This document shows, in pieces, positions 1 to 8,158 of a DNA stretch of 33,404 nucleotides (position 1 is the stretch's first letter; each line of letters opens with the position of its first letter). The notes below the pieces were generated by a model. The model did no database searches. It was not told where the DNA came from and saw nothing but the letters and a program-made list of their open reading frames with translations. The stretch comes from Deltaproteobacteria bacterium. GTDB taxonomy: Bacteria; Bdellovibrionota_C; UBA2361; SZUA-149; JADLFC01. The position numbers and the translations under genes were made by a program. Location of the stretch: assembly GCA_020845775.1 (NCBI GenBank), contig JADLFC010000001.1, forward strand, positions 1 through 33,404, given 5' to 3'.

Positions 1-47
1 CAACCTACTTTTGGGTTTTCGACTCTTAATGGTTGCGACTGCTTCAC
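1..47 (-). CDS. Possible 5' end of a gene running off the left edge
   Basis: A GTG codon at 45-47 (minus strand) is preceded by AAAGGAG at 57-63 with a 9-nt spacer. This is one of the better Shine-Dalgarno sequences in the window. The frame stays open to the window edge and begins VKQSQPLRVENPKVG. It lies about 230 nt downstream of fliD on the same strand, where a flagellar gene such as fliS is often found, but 15 codons are too few to identify it. The call rests on the ribosome-binding site and the open frame only. Confidence 0.35.
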   Translation of the reverse strand, partial: MKQSQPLRVENPKVG

Positions 48-256
48 GACTAATAACTCCTTTGCTTAAATGCTATTCCAAGCTCTGGAGTCATTATCGA
101 AAAATTTAGCAACGATGTTCTTACTATCTCACGCTAAGGAGCTTGGTAACTAGAAAGCATGTGTGATTTTAGTATGTTAAGATGCGGCACTTTAAGTAAG
201 TTGTATTAACGCAGGGGCTCCGAGGGTAGTTTTTGGGGCGACGCTTTAAGGACGTG

Positions 257-291
257 GCAGTTATAACGCCCTTAAACAGCGTTATAGCTGC
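257..291 (-). repeat. Stem-loop overlapping the fliD stop codon
   Basis: Two 13-nt arms (257-269 and 279-291) pair at 12 of 13 positions around a 9-nt loop. The fliD TAA (282-284) lies inside one arm. No T-tract follows on the minus strand, so this is not a standard intrinsic terminator. It may protect the mRNA 3' end or help termination in another way. Confidence 0.6.
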
Positions 292-1679
292 AATATGGAT
301 GCAATGGCATTGGCGCCGGAGTTAAGCTTGCTCATGGTTGTTTCCAGATTCGTAAAAATGCGCCTAAGCCTTTCAACTTCACCATCTATGTTGCGCTCGA
401 TGCGAGCTATTTTTTCGTTCAAATTTTCTGTTCCACGCTTGTTCGCATCGACAGCGACGTCTATTAAGCCTTGATACTTTGTATATTGACTAATAGTGCC
501 GTTAGTCCCAGCAACAGTATCGCCAAGCGTGTTTAGCAGTTTCTCCACTGCCTCAGGACTCTTCCCCATACCCTCCCTAAACTTTTCGCTATCAAAATCC
601 AATGTCCCATCGCGTGCCGTCGTTACCCCCAAATCAGCAAAAATCTGAACCTCGCTATCGGCTATGCCGGAGTTTGCAGTAGCAATTGCGGACTTTAGCT
701 CCGAAATGGCGCGCTCATCTATGGAATTTCTCGCAAGCGAGCCAAACACGTTGATAATCTCCCCCTCCTCATCAGTATCCTGCTCTACTTTACTCTCCTC
801 TCGAGCGTATTTAATCAGCTCATTATATGCATCTATTACAGTTTGAAATTTTGCAACGGTAGCATCAACATCTTCTTGAACACTCAGCATGACGCCGCTA
901 GCGTTAGCTTGCTTTAGTTCAAACGTCACTCCGGGAAGCAAATCACTAACAATATTGCTCGAACGCGATATGTCACCGAGCCCAGAAACATTGAACCTAG
1001 CATCACTAGCCTGCTCTAAAGTGGAGCTCTGAAAAATCCCCTCACTAGTAATCGCACTGGCAACGCTGACCTGCAATAATCCCGCCTCAGTCCCAGATTT
1101 CAAACCGCTAATTAACAATGCATATTGGGGAGCCTCTTCCGTAGAGGTATTAATTATAGAGCTACTTATACCAATATCGCTATTTTCGTTTATTTTATTA
1201 GCTAATTCGCTCAGCGTAGTAGTCTTATCAATTGCAATGCTCACAGTCTTTGCCGATTCACCACTACCTATGGCAATATCTATAGATGCCTCACCTGCTA
1301 AATTGGGAACGAGAGGCTCCTCATAGGATGAGAATCGGTCGTTAAAGGAAAACGTAGCAGCACTGGCTAAACTGGTTACGCTGACTTTCGTCGAACTCGT
1401 CAAAGCGCCACTTCCTGCAGAAATCGATACCGCCTCCGGATTTGAGCTCGTTCCGGTTTTGGATATGCCGCCTCCATTAAGCGTCATAAACCCCTTGAGC
1501 GCATCCTGCAAGGCAAGTAGCTTCGTATTAAATTCCTCCAAGGAATCAGTTTCGGATTCATTGCGCTTGACTTCGTTCTCTAACGGAATAATCGCGGTTC
1601 TTCGAGCATCGACCGTGGCCTTAATTATCGAATCCGTGTCGATCCCCGAGGCTAACCCCGCAAATGTTATTGTAGGCAT
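282..1679 (-). CDS. fliD: Flagellar hook-associated protein 2 (filament cap) FliD
   Basis: FliD forms the cap at the tip of the growing flagellum and helps exported flagellin subunits fold into the filament. The 465-aa product has the family's N-terminus (ITFAGLASGIDTDSIIKA, from residue 4), which forms the FliD_N domain. The variable middle is rich in Ser, Thr and Ala. The C-terminal FliD_C domain ends in a long helical region (about residues 405-465) with the Asn/Leu heptads expected for packing against HAP3 and flagellin. The length is typical. The start is supported by GAGGAG 6 nt upstream of the ATG. The gene lies downstream of flaG on the same strand, the usual flaG-fliD order. A 50-bp palindrome sits between them. 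Confidence 0.95.
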   Translation of the reverse strand: MPTITFAGLASGIDTDSIIKATVDARRTAIIPLENEVKRNESETDSLEEFNTKLLALQDALKGFMTLNGGGISKTGTSSNPEAVSISAGSGALTSSTKVSVTSLASAATFSFNDRFSSYEEPLVPNLAGEASIDIAIGSGESAKTVSIAIDKTTTLSELANKINENSDIGISSSIINTSTEEAPQYALLISGLKSGTEAGLLQVSVASAITSEGIFQSSTLEQASDARFNVSGLGDISRSSNIVSDLLPGVTFELKQANASGVMLSVQEDVDATVAKFQTVIDAYNELIKYAREESKVEQDTDEEGEIINVFGSLARNSIDERAISELKSAIATANSGIADSEVQIFADLGVTTARDGTLDFDSEKFREGMGKSPEAVEKLLNTLGDTVAGTNGTISQYTKYQGLIDVAVDANKRGTENLNEKIARIERNIDGEVERLRRIFTNLETTMSKLNSGANAIASILQL

Positions 1680-1730
1680 AAGACTCTCCTCAGCTAAGGC
1701 GCTACCTAAGGGAAATTTCTCGCAATATTT

Positions 1731-1780
1731 ATACCATTTACAAAAAGTAAAATATTTAACTTACTTTTTGTAAACGGTAT
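1731..1780. repeat. Palindromic repeat, copy A
   Basis: A 50-bp element with 20-nt arms (1731-1750 and 1761-1780) that match at 19 of 20 positions, around a 10-nt AT-rich loop. It is the same element as the perfect copy at 26210-26259, in inverted orientation: the reverse complement of this loop is gttaaatatt against gtgaaatatt there. It lies between flaG and fliD, about 50 bp upstream of the fliD start, and could form a strong hairpin in a flaG-fliD transcript. Confidence 0.85.
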
Positions 1781-1956
1781 ATTCCTACTAAGGCAGCCCT
1801 ATCAGAATATAGAAGGAGAATCGAAAGTTATAGCAATTGGCATTAGCGGAAAAGACAAACGCGGTTCGCAACGCGAATCCAAACGACATGTTCCTAGGCA
1901 CATATTGCAGTGTAAGCAGGAAGAAATTACAGTCTAAACCTTACTATAATTTCAGC

Positions 1957-2451
1957 TTAGGCAATCTCCTTGACAAGTCCTATCCCACCGTTTTCGCGAA
2001 GGCTGTCGCGCATTTCGAGCACCTTCTCGGGAGGAAATTGCCGAATGATCTCGCCATTCTCGTCGACCACTTCGAACTGAAACTTCCCTTCGTCATCTTT
2101 GGTAAACCGAACCGACTTTGGAGATATCAAATCAGTAAGCTCCGAAGATAGCTCCTTAGCTTCATTAAGGGTTTGTTCGGCAGATTTATCCGTCTGACTA
2201 CTTTCTCGAGGTGAGGACGATCCTTGCTCTACACTCTCTACATTGCTGTTTTCACTAGCAGAATTGGTTCCCAGCGCCACTCTAACCGCGTCCGAATCCT
2301 CCTCCACCACACCATTCGCATCGTCCCTGTGCGAGTTAAAGCGCGATGTCGCAGCCGCAACGTCGTGATCCCTCGTAATCGTAGGCGAACTTTTAACGCT
2401 GCTTACTGCGCGACCGTCTTCCACCGTGATGACGGTACTTTGAGCGTCCAT
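1957..2451 (-). CDS. flaG: FlaG family flagellar protein
   Basis: The last ~55 residues carry the FlaG domain: positively charged strands with KFQFEVVDENGEIIRQFPPE, followed by a C-terminal helix. FlaG proteins affect flagellar filament length and are usually encoded beside fliD, as here. The N-terminal two thirds are low-complexity, rich in Ser, Glu, Asp and Thr, and probably disordered. The frame is open up to 2511, but the ATG at 2449-2451 is the better start: it has AGGAG 11 nt upstream, and the 20 extra residues of the longer form look like translated leader. That gives 164 aa. The gene is likely cotranscribed with murU/amgK upstream and fliD downstream. Confidence 0.85.
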   Translation of the reverse strand: MDAQSTVITVEDGRAVSSVKSSPTITRDHDVAAATSRFNSHRDDANGVVEEDSDAVRVALGTNSASENSNVESVEQGSSSPRESSQTDKSAEQTLNEAKELSSELTDLISPKSVRFTKDDEGKFQFEVVDENGEIIRQFPPEKVLEMRDSLRENGGIGLVKEIA

Positions 2452-2565
2452 TGCTCTATTTACTCCTAAAAAAGTCCAAATGAGACTGGTTATTACAGAA
2501 CCAAATCTCACGGAGTTCCCATGAAGAGTAATTCGACCAGCTATTCACTAAACTTTAGGTGTTTC

Positions 2566-3330
2566 TTAGTTGGAAAAATTTTTGGCATCATCCCTTGCCT
2601 TGTCTAAGCGCTTAGGGGTGCCCACGTCATTAAAATATCCACTGTAAATATAATAACTTAGCCATCCTCCGCTATCTAATACCTTGGCAAAGGTATAATC
2701 TGCTAGCCCAAAAAAAATTCCCACAGGTGGCATATATGAGAAAATTGGTCTAGCGAGCACAGCGACTCCAACATACATGTAACCGCCCACTACATCACAG
2801 CCTTTCAAGTCGCCACTCAATAATCTGCTAATTCGACCCGCTCGGCAATCTATGCCTATATCCGTAAAATCACCTTCTCCCACACTAAACGGCCTTAAAA
2901 CAAGCGTTGCAAGTGGATTTCTAGCGTCGCCTAAATGTTTTGCAAGAACATCCCGTAAGGGGAAATCAGCACCAAGCAGTATGTCGCTGTTAATGGTAAG
3001 CAGTTGTGCCCCACTAAAACGCGTCTCTATGTTCTTTACCGCTCCACCAGTACCCAATATAACGGGCTCATATAAGCACTCAATTTCGAGCCCCCAACGC
3101 GAGCCGTCACCCAGATGAGCCTTTAACTGCTCAGCCTCATAATGCAGATTTACAAACACCTTCCTAAAACCACATCTCGCTAACAGCTCCAAGTTCCAAT
3201 CTATAATTGGCCTACCACCAACCTCAATCAGCGGCTTTGGCTTTCCAGCAGAAACACTGGCAAGGCGCTTTCCAAAACCCGCTGCCAACACCAAGGCTTC
3301 CATATTGGCTACTACATCACTCATACGCAC
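2566..3330 (-). CDS. murU: Nucleotidyltransferase, N-acetylmuramate-1-phosphate uridylyltransferase type (MurU)
   Basis: MurU converts MurNAc-1-phosphate and UTP to UDP-MurNAc, the last step of a route that recycles cell-wall sugar past the fosfomycin-sensitive MurA step. The 254-aa protein has the nucleotidyltransferase signature LAAGFGKRL (15-23), then GKPKPLIEVGGRPIIDW (29-45), a metal-binding Asp at 116 (INSDILLG) and a C-terminal NDVGTPKRL. The assignment over other sugar-1-phosphate nucleotidyltransferases rests mainly on the amgK partner 3 bp upstream. The outer start is GTG at 3330. ATGs at 3324 and 3303 are alternatives, and 3303 sits directly before the conserved MEALVLAAG; none has a clear ribosome-binding site, so translation may be coupled to amgK. 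Confidence 0.85.
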   Translation of the reverse strand: MRMSDVVANMEALVLAAGFGKRLASVSAGKPKPLIEVGGRPIIDWNLELLARCGFRKVFVNLHYEAEQLKAHLGDGSRWGLEIECLYEPVILGTGGAVKNIETRFSGAQLLTINSDILLGADFPLRDVLAKHLGDARNPLATLVLRPFSVGEGDFTDIGIDCRAGRISRLLSGDLKGCDVVGGYMYVGVAVLARPIFSYMPPVGIFFGLADYTFAKVLDSGGWLSYYIYSGYFNDVGTPKRLDKARDDAKNFSN

Positions 3331-3333
3331 ATT

Positions 3334-4383
3334 TTACTTTATTTTTGTCTGCACTAAGTTTAGCAAATCTCCAAACGGGGTATCCCAGCCAACGTTCTGC
3401 ACAATGGCATTTAAAGAAACGCCAATTCTACGCAAAGTCCCAGGAATCCATTGCTTGTACGAAACCAACCCGCGCTGAGTAGCGAGCTTAAAAAAACGCC
3501 CAACTACCTTTAAATCTCGCTGCAACAACACCATTCTATAGTCATTATCAAACGAGCTGCCATAAGCAGTCTTCTCACAAAAATATTTCAACAACATATC
3601 GTACCGCCTTGCGCCAAGCCCAACATCTGTATCGCGATCGTTTAACAATGCTACTAAATCGTAACATCGAGGGGCAAGCAAAGCATCCTGAAAGTCTATC
3701 ACTCTAATGTTGCCGCCACTGTCGACTAGTAGATTCCACGAATGGAAATCGCGATGGCTTAAAACGTTTTCCTGAACCATGAGTTCACTGGCAATGCTCT
3801 CAAATATGCCCTCCAGTAAGGCACTAATCCATTCCTTGTCTTGCTCACCTTCCTGCAGAAAATCCTTAAATTCGTTCATCTCCTTTACATAAAGCGATTT
3901 GGTAAAACTTCTCGATAACGCAAAATGTTCTGCTGGCCGAACAACACTATGAATCTTGACTAACTCATCAACTGCACGGCGATACATAGCGTCTACACCT
4001 AAAACCTCTCCACCTGCCACATCGCCTGAAACGCTCTCCCTAAGAGCAGTCGCTAGTAATCTGTCGCCCAAATCTTCAATCAGCAAAATAGCTGGCTCAT
4101 AATTGCGAAAATAGAGTTCTGGCACAGCAACCGAGTTTTCTCTTAGCAGCTCAGTAAGCCGCACATAAGCCTCATCGCAATTTAACACCTCGCCACCATC
4201 AACTTCGGCGCATTTGAGAGAATCAAACACCATCGCAACTATTGTTTGCGGCACACATTCACTCCCTTCTAGCGCAATTCTAAAATAGCGCCTCAAGGAC
4301 GCATCCGGCGTAAGCGGAGAAATGCCGACTACGCGAATTCCACCTTGCCACTCGTTAACCACATTTCTTATAATATCGTCCAT
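3334..4383 (-). CDS. amgK: Aminoglycoside-phosphotransferase-fold sugar kinase, AmgK type
   Basis: AmgK phosphorylates N-acetylmuramate (and GlcNAc) at the anomeric carbon, feeding MurU in peptidoglycan recycling. The 349-aa protein shows the phosphotransferase fold: N-lobe start with DASLRRYFRI (27-36), catalytic loop HRDFHSWNLLV (210-220, with D212 as predicted base and N217 for metal), and VIDFQDA (228-234) with D230 as the second metal ligand. The length fits the family. The stop codon is 3 nt from the murU start, the arrangement known for amgK-murU in Pseudomonas. It diverges from rsmI with only 28 bp between starts, so promoters must overlap or lie inside genes. Confidence 0.88.
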   Translation of the reverse strand: MDDIIRNVVNEWQGGIRVVGISPLTPDASLRRYFRIALEGSECVPQTIVAMVFDSLKCAEVDGGEVLNCDEAYVRLTELLRENSVAVPELYFRNYEPAILLIEDLGDRLLATALRESVSGDVAGGEVLGVDAMYRRAVDELVKIHSVVRPAEHFALSRSFTKSLYVKEMNEFKDFLQEGEQDKEWISALLEGIFESIASELMVQENVLSHRDFHSWNLLVDSGGNIRVIDFQDALLAPRCYDLVALLNDRDTDVGLGARRYDMLLKYFCEKTAYGSSFDNDYRMVLLQRDLKVVGRFFKLATQRGLVSYKQWIPGTLRRIGVSLNAIVQNVGWDTPFGDLLNLVQTKIK

Positions 4384-4411
4384 ACTTATAACTCTAACGC
4401 CTTAAGCCCCT

Positions 4412-5113
4412 ATGAATCAACAAGAAGACTTTTTTCTAACATCCGGCACATTATACGTCGTCTCGACCCCTATAGGAAATTTATCAGATCTGTCTCCTCG
4501 AGCAATTCAAGTCCTAACACGAGTTGATGAAATTTTAGCTGAAGACACTAGGTCTTTTTCCAGAATTGCACGAAAATTTTCCATAGCAACGCCAACAAAG
4601 AGTTTCTTTGAGCATAACGAACGAAACCGCACTAAGTCCATAATTGAGCAATTGCAGAGCGGCAAGACATTTGCTTTAGTCTCCGAAGCTGGCACTCCGC
4701 TAATTAGCGACCCGGGCTATCACTTAATTAAGCAATGCCATGACATGGGCATTCCGCTGACAAGCATTCCAGGCCCCTGTGCCGCAATAGCAGCGCTTTC
4801 TCTATCTGGCTTTGAAATTTCGCGCTTCTGCTTCGAAGGCTTTCTTCCCGTAAAATCCGGCAAGCGCATAAAAAAACTTAAAGAAATAATAGATAACGAA
4901 GTTACGACGATAACATTCGAATCGCCCTTTAGGATTCTAAAAACTGTTAAAGACATTGAGTCGATAGACCCAACGAAGGAAATATTCATCGCTCGAGAAT
5001 TGACCAAGATTCACGAAGAGCTACTTCGCGGCCCAGCCTCGGAAATTCAAAAAAACCTAGCCAAGCGAGACAGCATTAAAGGCGAAATCGTCCTCATAAT
5101 AAGCGCAAAATAA
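4412..5113 (+). CDS. rsmI: 16S rRNA 2'-O-ribose C1402 methyltransferase RsmI (short form)
   Basis: RsmI methylates the 2'-OH of C1402 in the ribosomal decoding centre using SAM. Conserved SAM-methylase (tetrapyrrole methylase fold) blocks are present: LYVVSTPIGNLSDLSPRAI near the N-terminus, then ILAEDTRSFSRI, LVSEAGTPLISDPGYHL and IPGPCAAIAALSLSG, ending in a conserved ARELTK segment and GEIVLII. The protein has 233 aa. E. coli RsmI has about 286; the missing part is the C-terminal helix-turn-helix-like domain, while the catalytic domain looks complete. No strong ribosome-binding site precedes the ATG. It converges with the beta-oxidation gene. Confidence 0.92.
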   Translation: MNQQEDFFLTSGTLYVVSTPIGNLSDLSPRAIQVLTRVDEILAEDTRSFSRIARKFSIATPTKSFFEHNERNRTKSIIEQLQSGKTFALVSEAGTPLISDPGYHLIKQCHDMGIPLTSIPGPCAAIAALSLSGFEISRFCFEGFLPVKSGKRIKKLKEIIDNEVTTITFESPFRILKTVKDIESIDPTKEIFIARELTKIHEELLRGPASEIQKNLAKRDSIKGEIVLIISAK

Positions 5114-5164
5114 TAGTTAGCACTGACTAACCCACTTGGCACGCAATCGCACTAGAACGAACCA

Positions 5165-7348
5165 CTAAGCAACACTTTCTAAAAAAGTCTTGCGTTTTTT
5201 AGCTCGCGCCGCAATTCCGGAGCAGGGCGTAAAGCGCTCTCCGTGTTCTCTTTCTAAGTTTGTTAGCTTTTCCAGTATTACTTTGGCACCAACAGTATTG
5301 GCGTAATGCAAAATGCCACCCCTAAAGGGCGCAAAACCAAGACCCATCACTGTAGCTAAATCAATTTGTCCCGCTGCCTCGGGGCCAGCAAGACCAGCAA
5401 CTTCCTCGTCGAGACACATTACCGCCTCATTTAACAGCCTAAGAATAAGTCTATCCGTAAGAGCGGCCCTCTTCTGCCTGTCGATAGCTACAGGTGCTGA
5501 CACCTCAAGAACGCCTCTAACCGAGTTATCTAATACGGCTTTATTGCCATCTTCATACAAATAAAATCCCTTACCGCCCTTCTTCCCCTTGCGCCCTGCA
5601 GCAAGTAGCTTCGCAACGTAATGTGGGCCCGACATGCGCGAACCATAACTGTCCTCGATAATGCCAGACACTTCGGCTGCAACATCTAAACCTATCTCGT
5701 CTAGTAAACGAAACGGACCCATCGGCATACCAAATGAAGTTGCGAGTTCGTCTATTTCGGCTATACCAAAACCTTCCTTCAACAAGAAGGCTGCCTCAAC
5801 TAGATAGGGTGTTAAAATGCGATTAACCAAGAATCCAGGAACCTCACTCACGATGACAGGATACTTGCCCATAGAAACTGCGAGCGCCGACGTAAATGCT
5901 ATTGTGCGTTCATCAGTGTGCTTAGTGCAGACTACTTCGACTAATGGCATTTTCTCGACTGGATTAAAAAAATGCATTCCTACAATTCGACCGCGATGAC
6001 TCACATCGGCCGAGAAATCGCTGATGGGAAGAGAGGACGTATTGCTGGCTAAAATTGCCTTGCTGTCTAACGTCCTATCGAGCTCTTCGAATATTTTCTT
6101 CTTTAATTCAAATTTTTCTGATACAGCCTCAACTACTATATCGACATTGGAAAGATTCCGCACATTCTCAACTAGTTGGAGGTTGCTAAGCACGGCCGCT
6201 ACGCGATGCTTATGGCGCTTGCCTACTATGCCTTCGATAAGCGAAGCCGCCCGTGCACGCACTTCACTAATCGGCTCAACCACTGTCACTCTTAAGCCAG
6301 ACATAACCATCGATGCCGCAATTCCAGCCCCCATCGTTCCGGCACCGATAACAGCCACGTGGGAGTTATTGAGCTGGAGTTTTGACGAACGCCAACGCTT
6401 GCTTGCCTCATCAGTTAACATGTATACGTGGACAAGAGATTTGCTTTCGGGAGTAACCAACAACTCGCCCAGCTTTTCTGCCTCCCTTTTAAGCCCAACT
6501 GTCATTCCCGCGCGCAAGCCAAACAAAGCTACATCCAGTGCGAGCAATGGCGCTGGATAATGTCCCTTAGTGCTAGTTAGCACTTGCTGCCTTGCCTTCT
6601 TAGCAACAAGTGCACGCCCTAAACCAGAATGGGTGAGCAATTTGTCTCTAACCGACAGCGGTCGGCGAGCAATCCGCTTTTTCCCCAAAATTATTTCGGC
6701 AGCCTTCTCTTCCAGCAACTCCAACATTCCACGCTGATTTGCGCCCCTTGCCTCATTCCGCACCAAAAAGTCCACCAACCCCAATTGGACCGCTTTATCT
6801 GCCGATACTACCGAACCTTTTAAAATAATATCTAAAGCCGCTGGCAAGCCAATCAACCTAGGAAGCCTTTGAGTCCCACCAAAACCAGGCAAAATACCTA
6901 GCTTTATTTCTGGCAATCCAATCTTCGTGACAATTGAATCACTAGCAATGCGATAATCACATGCAAGCACTAACTCGCATCCCCCACCAACACATGCTCC
7001 GCTAATAGCTGCGATAGTTACACAAGACAAAGCATCGAGCTTATCAAAAACCGCTTGCCCCCTCTGAGCTAATTGCGTAGCTAATTTCCGATCTGAAATC
7101 TCTTTTATTAGATTAATATCAGCGCCGGCGCAAAAGATGTTTTCGTTGCGGCCAACAATTATGAGACCACGAACATCTTTTGCCTCACTTATTGCTGCTA
7201 TAGCTTTTTCAAGCGAAGAAAGACTATCTTCTTTAAGTGTAAATACACTCTTATCGGTGGATCCCAAGCGAATAGTAGCAACGCCACCGATAATCTCAAG
7301 AAACACCTCTCCGCCAAAATCAGTACCCTTATCTCTTTTTGTATCCAT
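5165..7348 (-). CDS. fadJ: Fatty-acid oxidation protein: enoyl-CoA hydratase / 3-hydroxyacyl-CoA dehydrogenase (FadB/FadJ type)
   Basis: This bifunctional protein hydrates enoyl-CoA and then oxidises 3-hydroxyacyl-CoA with NAD, steps 2 and 3 of beta-oxidation. The N-terminal crotonase domain has AGAD (74-77), the oxyanion-hole region GACVGGGCELVLACDYRI (117-134) and both catalytic glutamates (E125, E147). The dehydrogenase domain begins at the NAD fold VAVIGAGTMGAGIAASM (331-347) and has the catalytic His in GMHFFNP (H459) and PGFLVNRIL (504-512), then a C-terminal 3HCDH repeat. At 727 aa it is typical. No thiolase (FadA) gene is adjacent, as for many FadJ-type genes; fadB remains possible. 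A TATAAT (minus strand, 7410-7415) lies about 60 bp upstream of the start. Confidence 0.9.
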   Translation of the reverse strand: MDTKRDKGTDFGGEVFLEIIGGVATIRLGSTDKSVFTLKEDSLSSLEKAIAAISEAKDVRGLIIVGRNENIFCAGADINLIKEISDRKLATQLAQRGQAVFDKLDALSCVTIAAISGACVGGGCELVLACDYRIASDSIVTKIGLPEIKLGILPGFGGTQRLPRLIGLPAALDIILKGSVVSADKAVQLGLVDFLVRNEARGANQRGMLELLEEKAAEIILGKKRIARRPLSVRDKLLTHSGLGRALVAKKARQQVLTSTKGHYPAPLLALDVALFGLRAGMTVGLKREAEKLGELLVTPESKSLVHVYMLTDEASKRWRSSKLQLNNSHVAVIGAGTMGAGIAASMVMSGLRVTVVEPISEVRARAASLIEGIVGKRHKHRVAAVLSNLQLVENVRNLSNVDIVVEAVSEKFELKKKIFEELDRTLDSKAILASNTSSLPISDFSADVSHRGRIVGMHFFNPVEKMPLVEVVCTKHTDERTIAFTSALAVSMGKYPVIVSEVPGFLVNRILTPYLVEAAFLLKEGFGIAEIDELATSFGMPMGPFRLLDEIGLDVAAEVSGIIEDSYGSRMSGPHYVAKLLAAGRKGKKGGKGFYLYEDGNKAVLDNSVRGVLEVSAPVAIDRQKRAALTDRLILRLLNEAVMCLDEEVAGLAGPEAAGQIDLATVMGLGFAPFRGGILHYANTVGAKVILEKLTNLEREHGERFTPCSGIAARAKKRKTFLESVA

Positions 7349-7409
7349 CGCCTCTATAATCTTGTCTTTAATAAGCCACTAATTTGCTCAACACCTTTTG
7401 AGATATACT

Positions 7410-7415
7410 ATTATA
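7410..7415 (-). promoter_or_regulatory. Possible -10 box for the fadJ-like gene
   Basis: An exact TATAAT on the minus strand about 62 bp upstream of the ATG at 7348. No convincing -35 hexamer is visible at standard spacing. Confidence 0.3.
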
Positions 7416-7511
7416 CAATGACTGGCTCAACAAAAGTTTAAAACCATCTATAAACATTAACTGCACTGTCTATAGTATTACAGTAGAATCAGCGCTAAGT
7501 AAGTATTGCAA

Positions 7512-7541
7512 TTGCCAAAAACTAAGCAGTGAAGCTATATA
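7512..7541 (+). promoter_or_regulatory. Possible sigma70-type promoter for the lipoprotein gene
   Basis: TTGCCA (7512-7517) and TATATA (7536-7541) are separated by 18 bp and lie about 32 bp upstream of the ATG at 7574. TTGCCA matches the -35 consensus at 5 of 6 positions and TATATA matches the -10 at 4 of 6. Confidence 0.35.
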
Positions 7542-7573
7542 TTTTAGTTATAGTCAATTGAGGATCTCAATAA

Positions 7574-8158
7574 ATGAAAATGAGAAAAACTGAGCTCACC
7601 TTCGGCCTGATAATAGCTATCTTGCTGCTACTGTCTATAGGATCAAGCCTTATCTCTTGCAATAGAGGAGAGAGGAATTCTAATACTGTAGATTCGGCGG
7701 AACTAGAAGAAAGCGAAGAGACAAAAGTTAAATCGCTAACAGTTAAAGTAGCAGGAGCCATGCAGCAAGAATTCGCCATCACCGCAGAGGATTCAGCATC
7801 CCTAAACGGAACCTGCAACCCCGACATGTGGGCTAATTTTGGCATACAGTTCAGATCTCCGGGCTATTCATGGCTCGCTGTTACGTTGATGACGAAAGAA
7901 GCCATTCAAACCGGACAAACCGGTGATATTCCCTTAGATTGGATTGATTTCTCATATTTCGATGAGCAAAATAACTCTGTAACTTATAAGGGCAAGGGAA
8001 CTTTTAACATTAGCGAGCACATTGGCAAGGCAAGCGATAGAAGGCTTAAGGGCATACTAAAGGGAACAAAGCTAGAAGGGCAGAGTGGGGCGGAAGGCAA
8101 GAATATCGATCTAGAAGCTGAGTTTGATTTAAATTACTCCTGTGGAGTTGAAAAGTAA
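7574..8158 (+). CDS. Putative lipoprotein of unknown function
   Basis: The 194-aa product starts with a charged n-region (MKMRKTE), a hydrophobic stretch (residues 9-27) and a lipobox LISC with C29 as the predicted lipidated cysteine. The Asn at +2 (C-N-R) is compatible with outer-membrane sorting. Residues 35-55 are acidic and probably a linker. The rest looks like a small beta-rich domain with only two cysteines (in LNGTCNPDMW and LNYSCGVEK), which could form a disulfide. GAGG lies 11 nt upstream of the ATG. The stop codon directly abuts the start of the TIMP-like gene, so the two are very probably translated together. I do not recognise the family. Confidence 0.8.
   Translation: MKMRKTELTFGLIIAILLLLSIGSSLISCNRGERNSNTVDSAELEESEETKVKSLTVKVAGAMQQEFAITAEDSASLNGTCNPDMWANFGIQFRSPGYSWLAVTLMTKEAIQTGQTGDIPLDWIDFSYFDEQNNSVTYKGKGTFNISEHIGKASDRRLKGILKGTKLEGQSGAEGKNIDLEAEFDLNYSCGVEK

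Noticed and set aside
1837-2151. 104-codon plus-strand ORF
   Set aside because: It lies mostly antisense to flaG, whose FlaG domain is clear, and has no ribosome-binding site or recognisable content.
2449-2511. 20-codon N-terminal extension of FlaG
   Set aside because: The internal ATG has AGGAG upstream while the extension has none and looks like untranslated leader.
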